In this document: positions 33,983 to 42,958 of the stretch, piece by piece
How the letters are laid out: each line of letters opens with the position of its first letter
How positions within the stretch are numbered: the stretch's first letter is position 1
Assembly (NCBI GenBank): GCA_963665455.1
Contig: OY762279.1
Location: 620,001-684,000 of the forward strand
Direction: 5' to 3'
Source: VXNE01 sp963665455
Lineage (GTDB): Bacteria; Pseudomonadota; Gammaproteobacteria; Pseudomonadales; Azotimanducaceae
Length of the DNA stretch: 64,000 nt
The notes under the pieces: model-generated
Seen by the model: the letters and a program-made list of their open reading frames with translations, nothing else
The model's database searches: none
What the model was told of the DNA's origin: nothing
Made by a program: the position numbers and the translations under genes

Positions 33983-34600
33983 TCACGGTTTGACCCCGAT
34001 GAGCACGAGCGGCACGGCCGGCACCCCCCGCCCTTGGCGTAGCACGTTGAGGAGGTCCCGCTCGTAGTATGCGACGCCAGACGACATGTGTAGCGCCAAC
34101 TCCTTCATCGGGAGGATCTCTATGCCGACGTCGATTACGTCGGAGACGAAGAAGCTCAAGTGCTTCACAAAGAGGTCGTGGGCCACGAATGCGTACTTTC
34201 CGAACTGAACTTCCACGGCAACTCGAGACTTGACGAAATCCGTCTGGTTGGAAGTCCGGATGGGTTCGTGTCCCGCCTCCTCGATGGCGGCCTTCTGTCT
34301 CTCGGGTGAGTCGCCGGTGATTCCCCGCAGCACCTTGTGGTCGGAGGTCACCCAAAACGTACGAGACTCCTCGCGCCATCCGCGCTGGTTGAATCCGGCC
34401 TTGAACGCTCTATTCAAGTCGATCGGCGAGTAGAGCATCCTCCCGCCGCGCTGCCCACGCTCGTGCGACAGCTTGGTCCGGCACGCCGCCGCGTCGACCT
34501 CGGCGATGACCTCTTGTGCTTCCTGCCAGAGTGCATTCTGGTGGACGATCAGGTACTCCTCGCCGTTCATGTGCGAGTACTTCGCCCCGATCCTCATCAC
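33983..34600 (-). CDS. BglII-family type II restriction endonuclease
   Basis: 205 aa. The pattern RGGRMLYSPIDLNRAF, TSNQTDFVKSRVAVEVQFGK and HLSFFVSDVIDVGIEILPM matches the BglII family. The catalytic set D121, E130 and Q132 has the same spacing as the D84-E93-Q95 of BglII. BglII cuts A^GATCT; recognition here may differ. Its ATG overlaps the methyltransferase stop by 4 nt, so methylase is translated first. The region has clearly lower GC than the flanking genes, suggesting acquisition by transfer. Three AGATCT sites at least remain in this window (21838, 36217, 40104), as expected if protected by methylation. Confidence 0.85.
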   Translation of the reverse strand: MMRIGAKYSHMNGEEYLIVHQNALWQEAQEVIAEVDAAACRTKLSHERGQRGGRMLYSPIDLNRAFKAGFNQRGWREESRTFWVTSDHKVLRGITGDSPERQKAAIEEAGHEPIRTSNQTDFVKSRVAVEVQFGKYAFVAHDLFVKHLSFFVSDVIDVGIEILPMKELALHMSSGVAYYERDLLNVLRQGRGVPAVPLVLIGVKP

Positions 34601-35523
34601 TGGCCGCCGTTCGGGAGGGTCGGATCATAAATCTGGCGATCCATCGGGCGCGTACGGAGCGTGCCGGCCCTGCACCCCCGGATGCGTTCTCGCGCGATAT
34701 CCACGTAGTCGGCGACGGTGTCGCACCCGTAACCGTCTCGTTCGTGCATGAGTGCCGCGACCACGGTGGTTCCAACGCCCATGTAGGGGTCGAAGACGGC
34801 ATCGCCCTTGTCGGTCATGGACAACACGAGCCGTTCGACCAACTCCACCGGGAACTGACAAGGGTGGCTGGTTTTCTCGACGTGGTTGCTCTTCACGTTC
34901 GGAAACATCCACACGTCGCTTGGGTTCTTGCCCGCCGGATTACAGGACAGCTCGCCAATTCTGGGTCCCTTGAAGTACCTCTTACTCGGGTACTTCGAGG
35001 GCACTCTGATGGGATCCAGATTCCAAGTGTAGTCGTTGCCCTTGGTCCACCAGTTGATCGTCTCGTAGCGGCCAGAGAGACGTTTGGTGCAGTGTAGACC
35101 GTGCCCGAAATGCCAGACGATGCGATTTCGAAGTTTCAGGCCGTGTTCCCGGAATATCGGGTACAGCAACGTATCGAGAGGGATTATCTCGCCACGGTTC
35201 ACGTAGTTTCCGACCTGCCAGCAGATCGAGCCGCGCTCGTCCAGCAGGCGAACGCACTCTTGGATCACGCGCTCCTGGGCATGTACGTAATCGGCGAGTT
35301 CGGAGGACTCTCGCTCGTACGCCTTCCGCAGGTTGTAGGGTGGGGACGTGACGACTAGCTTGAATTTGCCATCCGGCAGGCTCCTCATGAAGACGAGATT
35401 GTCCTCACACGCCACCACGCTCCGGGCGCCTTTCGGAGAGTCATCGTAAGGAGATGGCTCGGTGGCGACCGCCGTCTCTGGCAGTTGGAGTTGCCTTACC
35501 GCAGTTTCACGCGTGACCAACAT
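34597..35523 (-). CDS. Type II DNA methyltransferase (N4-cytosine/N6-adenine, beta class)
   Basis: 308 aa N6_N4_Mtase-family enzyme in beta order: the catalytic motif IV TSPPYNL lies near the N-terminus (59-65) and the SAM motif I FDPYMGVGTT near the C-terminus (244-253). Partner of the BglII-like endonuclease, with a 4-nt overlap at the end. M.BglII modifies N4 of cytosine; TSPPYN is compatible with m4C or m6A, so the modified base is not certain. The ATG at 35523 is used. Composition is lower in GC than neighbours. The gene sits directly downstream of nrdB. Confidence 0.88.
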   Translation of the reverse strand: MLVTRETAVRQLQLPETAVATEPSPYDDSPKGARSVVACEDNLVFMRSLPDGKFKLVVTSPPYNLRKAYERESSELADYVHAQERVIQECVRLLDERGSICWQVGNYVNRGEIIPLDTLLYPIFREHGLKLRNRIVWHFGHGLHCTKRLSGRYETINWWTKGNDYTWNLDPIRVPSKYPSKRYFKGPRIGELSCNPAGKNPSDVWMFPNVKSNHVEKTSHPCQFPVELVERLVLSMTDKGDAVFDPYMGVGTTVVAALMHERDGYGCDTVADYVDIARERIRGCRAGTLRTRPMDRQIYDPTLPNGGQ

Positions 35524-35593
35524 GGTGCTCCGATGTCTCGCCGGGATGGGCGGCGACCAAGGGGCCGTAGTGCGCGGGGACCGAGGGAAATGG

Positions 35594-36976
<1,383 letters not shown>

Positions 36977-36997
36977 GTTTTCTGGTCCTTGTATGCG

Positions 36998-39900
36998 TTA
37001 CTGACAGGCTTCGCAGTCGGGATCGTCGATGGCGCACGCCAGGGGCGCCGCGTCGGGTTGGGGCAGCCCACCCACCGCCTCGACGGCGTTCAGCACGCCG
37101 GTCTCTAGGGTCGACTTCTCCGTCGCCGTCGCCCCGAGGGAGCGCAGGTAGTAGGTGGTCTTGAGGCCGCGCATCCACGCCATCCGGTAGGTCACGTCGA
37201 GCTTCTTGCCGGACGCGCCCTTGATGTAGAGGTTCAGGGACTGCGCCTGGTCGATCCACTTCTGGCGCCGGCTCGCGGCGTCGACCAGCCAGCGCGGCTC
37301 CACCTCGAAAGCGGTGGCGTAGAGCTGCTTCAGGTCGTCCGGGACCCGGTCGATGCGCTCGACGCTGCCGTCGTAGTACTTGAGGTCGTTCACCATCACG
37401 TTGTCCCAGAGCCCGGCGCGCTTCAGGTCGTGCACCAGGTAGGGATTGACCACGGTGAACTCCCCGGAGAGGTTCGACTTCACGAAGAGGTTCTGATACG
37501 TCGGCTCGATCGACTGGGAGACGCCGGTGATGTTCGCGATCGTCGCCGTGGGCGCGATGGCCATCACGTTGGAGTTGCGCATGCCGTGCATGCGCACCCG
37601 CTGGCGCAGCCGGTCCCACTCGAGGGTCGTTTCGAAGTCGGCTTCGAGGTATTCGCCCCAACGTTCGTCGCGCAGCCGCTTCAGCGAGTCGATGGGCAGC
37701 ACGCCCTGGCTCCAGAGCGAGCCCTCGAAGCTCGCGTAGCTGCCGCGTTCCCGCGCCAGCCGCATCGACGCCTCGATCGCGTAGTAGGACACCGCCTCCA
37801 TGGACCGGTCCGCGAACGTCACGGCCTCCTCGGAACCGTAGGGGACGCGCAACTGATACAGGGCGTCCTGGAAGCCCATGATGCCGAGGCCCACGGGCCG
37901 GTGGCGCATGTTCGAGGCATGCGCCTGGGGCACGGAGTAGTAGTTGATGTCGATCACGTTGTCGAGCATCCGCACGGCGGTGCGCACGGTCTTCTTGAGC
38001 TTCTTCGTGTCTAGCTCGGCTCCTTCGGCGAGGGGCACGCCCCTCGCGCTGCCGTTTCTTGCGAGGGGCACGCCCCTCGCGCTCCCCGGCTTCAGATGCT
38101 GCGCAAGGTTCACCGAGCCGAGGTTGCACACGGCGATCTCGTCCTTGGACGTGTTCAGGGTGATCTCCGTGCAGAGGTTCGACGAATGCACCACGCCGAT
38201 GTGCTGCTGCGGCGAGCGGACGTTGCAGGCGTCCTTGAACGTGATCCACGGATGCCCCGTCTCGAACAGCATCGACAGCATCTTGCGCCAGAGTTCCTGG
38301 GCCCGGATGCGCTTGAAGAGCGTCATCTCGCCGGTGCGCGTCTGCTCCTCGTACGCCTCGTAGCGTTCCTCGAACGCGCGGCCGCAGAGGTCGTGCAGGT
38401 CCGGCGTCTCGTTCGGGGAGAAGAGCGTCCACTCGCCGTCCTCGAACACGCGCTTCATGAAGAGGTCCGGCACCCAGTTGGCCGTGTTCATGTCGTGGGT
38501 GCGGCGCCGGTCGTCGCCGGTGTTCTTGCGCAGCTCCAAGAACTCCTCGATGTCGAGATGCCAGGTCTCGAGGTAGGAGCACACCGCGCCCTTGCGCTTC
38601 CCGCCGTTGTGGGCGAGTCCGCTGGTCGTCATGTAGGACTCGTCGCCCTCCACCTTGAGGTCCATCACGAACGGCGTCGGCGACAACGGCTTGACGGCGC
38701 GAACGCGGCTGAAGACCCAGTTCTTGACGGTCAGCCAGTTCCGCTTGGTCAGGGGCTCCGCGTGCAGCCGCTCGGCCAACTCGGGCATGGCCGGAATGCG
38801 GATGTCGTACGCCCCGACGACGCCGGCGAACTGGGTCCTTGAGCCGTCGTCGCGGGTGGCCTCGTGGTCCTGATCGCGCTCGCGATACTGTCCGGACGTT
38901 GGCACCCCGAGACGCAGCATCTGGTAGCGCACGCCCTCGGCGAGGGCTTCCGACGTGCTCGTGAAGGTGATTTCCCGTCCCCTGCTGACGCCGCCATCGG
39001 TTTCCAGAAGCCCTTGGAGCAGGGCCAGCGTCAGCGGCCGGGGCAGGTGGCCGAAGCGGCGCGCGATGCGCTTCTGTCCGTTCGGCCCATACAGGTCTTC
39101 GCGGGTGAAGGGGAGGTTGTGCAGCCCCGCGCCCCGATACTGCCCGGTCGTGCCGTCGCGCTTGAGGCCGATGCCCGCGGACCAGTGAATCTGGAGGTAA
39201 CGCTTACCGCGGCCCGTCACCCAGTAGTGGATGCCGCGCGCTTCGAGATAGGCGGTCACGAAGTCGAGATGGGGGTCTTGCGTCGGGTTGCCGGAGACAC
39301 CCCACTCCAACCCGCGCTTCGAACAGTGGCCGTCGCCGAGCAGGATGCCGTACATCCGCGCGTCCTCGTCGTCGAAGCCATCGACCGCCACGACCTCCTG
39401 CGGTATCACCTGCGCCACGTAGTCGCCGGCGCGCAGGTCCCCGGCGTCCACCCACTCGGGGCGAACCTTGCCCTTGGCGATCCAATCCAGGCTCCGTTGC
39501 GTGGCCTGTTCCATGGGCACACCACGGATGGCCCAGAGCGGGTGGCCGGCGGTGACCCGCAACGGCGCGACCGAGTGCTTGACGCGCACCTCCACCATCG
39601 GGTCGGTCTGGTTGTAGACGAAGGTGTTCCGCACCTCGCGGTAGCTTCCCCGCTGGCCGAGCACGAGGTCTCCCGCGGCGACGTCGCGCAATGCCTTGAC
39701 GCCGTCCCCGGTGTGCACCCGAGTCTCGGGATCGAAGCACTGGTTCACCGCCACCGCCGTGTCGTTGACGACCTTCAGGAACGGCACCACGCCCTGGGAC
39801 TTGCCGTTCGTGCCCTTGATGTAGGAGCCGAGGGCCCGCACCGGCGTCCAGTCGTTGCCGAGGCCGCCCGCCCACTTCGAGAGCAGCGCGTTGTCGCGAA

Positions 39901-41077
39901 TGGCGCTGTAGATGCCGTCGAGATCGTCGGACACCGTGCTCAGGAAGCACGAGGACAACTGCGGCCGCAGGGTGCCGGAGTTGAAGAGCGTGGGCGTCGA
40001 GCTCATGTAGTCGAAGGACGACAGGAGGTTGTAGAACTCGATGGCGCGGGCTTCCGGATCGTCCTCCTGCACGGCGAGGCCCATCGCGACGCGCATGAAG
40101 AAGATCTGCGGCAGTTCGAAGCGGATGTCTCCGGAGTGGATGAAGTACCGGTCGTAGAGGGTCTGCAGGCCGAGGTACGTGAACTGCAAGTCCCGTTCCG
40201 GCTTGAGCGCCGCGCCCAGGGCGTCGAGGTCGAAGCGCTTGAGCTCCGGCGCCAGCAGCTCCAGCTCCACGCCCTTCGCCACGAAGGCCTTGAGCGCATC
40301 GCCGTAGAGCATGGCCATTTCGGATTGCGTCGCCCGATGGTCCGTGGCGTCCGGCCCCCGCACGTCCATGAAGGCGAGCGCCTCGGTGCGGAGTTCGTCG
40401 AGCAACAGCCGCGCCGTGACGTAGGTGTAGTTCGGCTCCTCCTCGACCAAGGTGCGCGCCGCCATGACGAGGGCCGCGCTCACGTCCTTCGCCTCGATGC
40501 CGTCGTACATGTTCGAGCGCGCCTCGGCGATGATGCGCCCGGCGTCCACGTCGTGCAGCCCCTCGCAGGCCTCGCCGACCAACGTTTCGATGCGGGCCAT
40601 GTCAAGGGGCTCGCCGTCCGCGCCGGTGAAGGCGAGGGCGGGCACCGCCGCTTCGTCGGAACCCTGCCGCTCCGCCCGGATGCGCGCGCGCTCCTCCCGG
40701 TAGAGCACGTAGTCCCGCGCCACCTTGTGCTCGCCGGCGCGCATCAGCGCCAGCTCGACCTGATCCTGGATGTCCTCGATGTGGATCGTGCCGCCGGAGG
40801 GGAAGCGCCGTTGGAAGATACCGGTGACTTGCTGCGTCAGGGCCGAGACCTGCTCACGGATGCGCGAGGAGGCTGCGGCCGTGCCGCCCTCCACCGCGAG
40901 GAACGCCTTCGCCATCGCGACTTCGATCTTGTCGTCGGTATAGGGCGCGACCGTGCCGTTGCGCTTGATGACGCGGAGCTGCCCCGGCGCGGTGGCGGCG
41001 AGGGAGGGCGTGATCGTCGGGATGCCGGGGGCGGCGTCCGGGGCGCCGGTGGATTCCGTGGCGGTCTGTGGTTGCAT
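36998..41077 (-). CDS. nrdA: Ribonucleotide reductase alpha subunit (class I), intein-containing
   Basis: 1359 aa, of which residues 447-824 are an intein, leaving a 981-aa host protein. An N-terminal ATP-cone (LRVIKRNGTVAPYTDDKI) is followed by the catalytic barrel. It has SSCFLSTVSDD (first redox Cys), SSNLCTEITL (thiyl Cys with Asn and Glu), AVCNLGSVN (second redox Cys), TTYYLRSLGA (radical-transfer tyrosines), and a C-terminal CEAC pair for reduction by thioredoxin. Residues about 985-1005 hold two copies of GSARGVPLA from a palindromic DNA repeat at 38028-38080. The ATG follows GAGGAGG. Predicted promoter with tandem NrdR-box-like sites lies upstream. Confidence 0.95.
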   Translation of the reverse strand: MQPQTATESTGAPDAAPGIPTITPSLAATAPGQLRVIKRNGTVAPYTDDKIEVAMAKAFLAVEGGTAAASSRIREQVSALTQQVTGIFQRRFPSGGTIHIEDIQDQVELALMRAGEHKVARDYVLYREERARIRAERQGSDEAAVPALAFTGADGEPLDMARIETLVGEACEGLHDVDAGRIIAEARSNMYDGIEAKDVSAALVMAARTLVEEEPNYTYVTARLLLDELRTEALAFMDVRGPDATDHRATQSEMAMLYGDALKAFVAKGVELELLAPELKRFDLDALGAALKPERDLQFTYLGLQTLYDRYFIHSGDIRFELPQIFFMRVAMGLAVQEDDPEARAIEFYNLLSSFDYMSSTPTLFNSGTLRPQLSSCFLSTVSDDLDGIYSAIRDNALLSKWAGGLGNDWTPVRALGSYIKGTNGKSQGVVPFLKVVNDTAVAVNQCFDPETRVHTGDGVKALRDVAAGDLVLGQRGSYREVRNTFVYNQTDPMVEVRVKHSVAPLRVTAGHPLWAIRGVPMEQATQRSLDWIAKGKVRPEWVDAGDLRAGDYVAQVIPQEVVAVDGFDDEDARMYGILLGDGHCSKRGLEWGVSGNPTQDPHLDFVTAYLEARGIHYWVTGRGKRYLQIHWSAGIGLKRDGTTGQYRGAGLHNLPFTREDLYGPNGQKRIARRFGHLPRPLTLALLQGLLETDGGVSRGREITFTSTSEALAEGVRYQMLRLGVPTSGQYRERDQDHEATRDDGSRTQFAGVVGAYDIRIPAMPELAERLHAEPLTKRNWLTVKNWVFSRVRAVKPLSPTPFVMDLKVEGDESYMTTSGLAHNGGKRKGAVCSYLETWHLDIEEFLELRKNTGDDRRRTHDMNTANWVPDLFMKRVFEDGEWTLFSPNETPDLHDLCGRAFEERYEAYEEQTRTGEMTLFKRIRAQELWRKMLSMLFETGHPWITFKDACNVRSPQQHIGVVHSSNLCTEITLNTSKDEIAVCNLGSVNLAQHLKPGSARGVPLARNGSARGVPLAEGAELDTKKLKKTVRTAVRMLDNVIDINYYSVPQAHASNMRHRPVGLGIMGFQDALYQLRVPYGSEEAVTFADRSMEAVSYYAIEASMRLARERGSYASFEGSLWSQGVLPIDSLKRLRDERWGEYLEADFETTLEWDRLRQRVRMHGMRNSNVMAIAPTATIANITGVSQSIEPTYQNLFVKSNLSGEFTVVNPYLVHDLKRAGLWDNVMVNDLKYYDGSVERIDRVPDDLKQLYATAFEVEPRWLVDAASRRQKWIDQAQSLNLYIKGASGKKLDVTYRMAWMRGLKTTYYLRSLGATATEKSTLETGVLNAVEAVGGLPQPDAAPLACAIDDPDCEACQ
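38028..38080. repeat. Two copies of a perfect palindrome inside nrdA
   Basis: GCGAGGGGCACGCCCCTCGC occurs at 38028-38047 and 38061-38080, a 9-bp perfect stem with 2-nt loop, in direct orientation with a 33-nt period. It is in-frame and encodes the repeated peptide GSARGVPLA. Usual NrdA proteins lack this insert between the NLGSVNL and KLKKTVRTAVRMLD regions. It looks like a small palindromic element that tolerates translation, comparable in kind to RPE or REP elements (inference). Confidence 0.8.
38606..39739 (-). mobile_element. NrdA intein with LAGLIDADG homing endonuclease, Gly at +1
   Basis: 378 residues, from C447 to N824 of the precursor, inserted at NQ/GG in a conserved active-site region. 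Splicing blocks are CFDPETRVHTGDGVKAL (A), RVTAGHPLWAIRG with T-x-x-H (B), VMDLKVEGDESY (F) and GLAHN (G, penultimate His and terminal Asn). Endonuclease motifs are YGILLGDGH (intein residues 130-138) and LLQGLLETDG (240-249). The first host residue after the intein is glycine rather than the usual Cys/Ser/Thr. Removing the 378 residues rebuilds a normal NrdA sequence. Confidence 0.92.
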
Positions 41078-41218
41078 CTACGGCCCTCCTCGCAAGGCTG
41101 TCTTGTTCAGCCTCCGGCTTCGGCTTTCCGCTTGAGCTGCTGGCCGAGGCTGCTCCCGAGAGGGGCCGGGGACACTGCGCTGGAAGGCACCGTCCCGACT
41201 GCCGTCGCGGGACGTGTT

Positions 41219-41234
41219 ACGCAATATGTCGTGT
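41219..41234 (-). promoter_or_regulatory. NrdR box 1 upstream of nrdA
   Basis: On the minus strand, ACACGACATATTGCGT matches 13 of 16 positions of the palindromic NrdR box ACACAATATATTGTGT. It lies downstream of the predicted transcription start, 32 bp from box 2. NrdR represses nrd operons through paired boxes three helical turns apart. Confidence 0.72.
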
Positions 41235-41250
41235 TCTTCGCGACACGACG

Positions 41251-41266
41251 GCACAACATACAGGGC
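41251..41266 (-). promoter_or_regulatory. NrdR box 2 overlapping nrdA -10
   Basis: The weaker copy (GCACAACATACAGGGC on the plus strand, 10 of 16 matches) begins exactly 32 bp from box 1. The register and promoter overlap support it more than its sequence does. Confidence 0.55.
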
Positions 41267-41283
41267 TTCGGAGCCCCGCACAA
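41255..41283 (-). promoter_or_regulatory. Predicted nrdA-nrdB promoter
   Basis: On the minus strand, TTGTGC (41283-41278) and TATGTT (41260-41255) are separated by 17 nt. The -10 lies inside NrdR box 2. Confidence 0.55.
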
Positions 41284-41352
41284 GTGGAAATGTGGTGGGT
41301 GGCCTGTTCATGGGGCGTGACCAACCTGTGGGTCATCGGAGGGCAACGTAAC

Positions 41353-41368
41353 TTGTACGAATATACAG
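41353..41368. promoter_or_regulatory. LexA/SOS-box-like sequence
   Basis: TTGTACGAATATACAG differs from the gammaproteobacterial LexA core CTGT-N8-ACAG at one position and is followed by TA as in strong boxes. It lies 89 bp before glpK and 276 bp before nrdA. SOS control of the nrd operon is the more sensible reading (inference). Confidence 0.45.
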
Positions 41369-41456
41369 TATCGTGCCCCGGCACGGCAAACTCGGGACCG
41401 TCCGCTGGCTGCCTGTTAGCATCGCCGGGACGACCATGACCGGGGGAGAAGATCAG

Positions 41457-42932
41457 ATGCCCTACGTCCTAGCCGTGGACCAGGGAACGTCGAGTTCGCG
41501 GGCGCTGCTGTTCGATGCCAAGGGCGCCGTCATCGCGACCGGCCAGCGGATGTTCGACTCCACCTTCCCGGCCGACGGCTGGGTGGAGCAGGACCCGGAG
41601 GTCATCTGGCGGACGACGCTCGCGGCGGTGCGAGACGCCCTCGATGGCGCGGGCGTCGAGGCCGGGGACGTGGCGGCCATGGGCATCGCGAATCAACGCG
41701 AGACGACGGTGGTCTGGGATGCGAAGACGGGCGAGGCCGTGCATCCCGCCATCGTCTGGCAAGACCGGCGGACCGCCGAGCGCTGCGCGGCCATGGTGCG
41801 CGACGGCGTGGAGCCCGGCATCCGCGACGTGACGGGCCTCGTCGTCGATCCATACTTCTCAAGCACGAAGCTCGCCTGGCTGCTCGACCAGGACGGCATC
41901 CGCCGCGACGCCCAAGCCGGCCGGCTCTGCTTCGGCACCATCGACAGCTTCCTGATCTGGCGCTTCACGAACGGCCAGCGCCACTGCACCGACGCCACGA
42001 ACGCCTCGCGCACCCAGCTCTACGACATCGCCCACCACGCCTGGAGCGACACCCTCCTCGACTACTTCGACATCCCGGTCGCGCTCCTGCCCGAGGTGAA
42101 GGACTGCGTGGACGACTTCGGCGTCTGCGACGCGTCGCACTTCGGCGCGCCGATCCCCATCCGGGGCGTCGCCGGGGACCAGCAGGCCGCCCTCGTCGGC
42201 CAGGGCTGCCTGCGGCCCGGCATGACGAAGAGCACCTACGGGACCGGCTGCTTCCTCGTCACCAACACGGGCACCGAGAAGCTCGCCTCCGACGCGCGGC
42301 TCCTCACCACCGTCGGCTATCGCCTGGGCGGCGAGACGACCTTCGCGCTGGAGGGCAGCATCTTTGTCGCCGGCGTCGCCGTGAAGTGGCTACGCGACCG
42401 CCTAGGGCTGATCGAGACCGCGGCCGAGACCGAAGCGATCGCACGGCGCATCGGCGGCGATACCCGTGGTGTTCATGTCGTCCCGGCGTTCACGGGCCTG
42501 GGTGCGCCGCACTGGCGGGCGGACGTGCGCGGCGCCATCACCGGCCTCACCCTCGACGACGGCCGCGACGAGATCGTCACGGCGACACTCAAGAGCATCG
42601 GCTTCCAGACGGCGGACTTGGTGGACGCCATCACCGCAGATGGGGTGGCGGTGCCGACGCTGCGCGTGGATGGCGGCATGGTGGCGAACGAGTGGTTCTG
42701 CCAGTTCCTCGCGGACGTCCTCGACGTGCCCGTGGAACGCACGTCCCTACCGGAGACCACGGCCCTCGGCGTCGCGGCATTGGCGGCGGTCGGGGCCGGC
42801 CTCTGTTCGGACCCGTCGGAGATGACCGCTGCGGCTACGGAGCGCCGTTTCGAGCCGGCGGTGGAGGATGGCACTCGGGCGGCGTGGCTCGAGGGGTGGC
42901 ATGCGGCGGTGGGGCGGTTGTTGGGGTCTTGA
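41457..42932 (+). CDS. glpK: Glycerol kinase
   Basis: 491 aa, full length. The FGGY fold starts YVLAVDQGTSSSRALLFD. Further signatures are ANQRETTVVWDAKTG, AIVWQDRRTAERC, GTIDSFLIWRFTNG, DATNASRTQLYDI, GVAGDQQAALVGQG, KSTYGTGCFL, GLGAPHWRADVRG and the ATP-site LRVDGGMVANEWF. It phosphorylates glycerol to sn-glycerol 3-phosphate. The ATG at 41457 has GGGGGAG upstream; in-frame sequence from 41373 is not conserved. No glpF or glpD is adjacent. Confidence 0.95.
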   Translation: MPYVLAVDQGTSSSRALLFDAKGAVIATGQRMFDSTFPADGWVEQDPEVIWRTTLAAVRDALDGAGVEAGDVAAMGIANQRETTVVWDAKTGEAVHPAIVWQDRRTAERCAAMVRDGVEPGIRDVTGLVVDPYFSSTKLAWLLDQDGIRRDAQAGRLCFGTIDSFLIWRFTNGQRHCTDATNASRTQLYDIAHHAWSDTLLDYFDIPVALLPEVKDCVDDFGVCDASHFGAPIPIRGVAGDQQAALVGQGCLRPGMTKSTYGTGCFLVTNTGTEKLASDARLLTTVGYRLGGETTFALEGSIFVAGVAVKWLRDRLGLIETAAETEAIARRIGGDTRGVHVVPAFTGLGAPHWRADVRGAITGLTLDDGRDEIVTATLKSIGFQTADLVDAITADGVAVPTLRVDGGMVANEWFCQFLADVLDVPVERTSLPETTALGVAALAAVGAGLCSDPSEMTAAATERRFEPAVEDGTRAAWLEGWHAAVGRLLGS

Positions 42933-42958
42933 GTGGCAACGGCGAAGTCGCGTTCGCG

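Larger units (their letters stand above)
41078..41456. other. Divergent nrdA-glpK intergenic region
   Basis: No gene is supported here. The region holds the nrdA promoter with two NrdR-box-like sites (41219-41283) and a LexA-box-like sequence (41353-41368). The nrdA leader is about 170 nt; no riboswitch structure was recognised. No clear sigma-70 promoter was found for glpK. Confidence 0.6.

Noticed and set aside
41228..41249. Dyad GTCGTGT-N8-ACACGAC as a separate operator
   Set aside because: It overlaps NrdR box 1, and the paired-box model explains it better.
38864..41320. 818-aa plus-strand frame opposite nrdA and intein
   Set aside because: Antisense to nrdA; no domain content.
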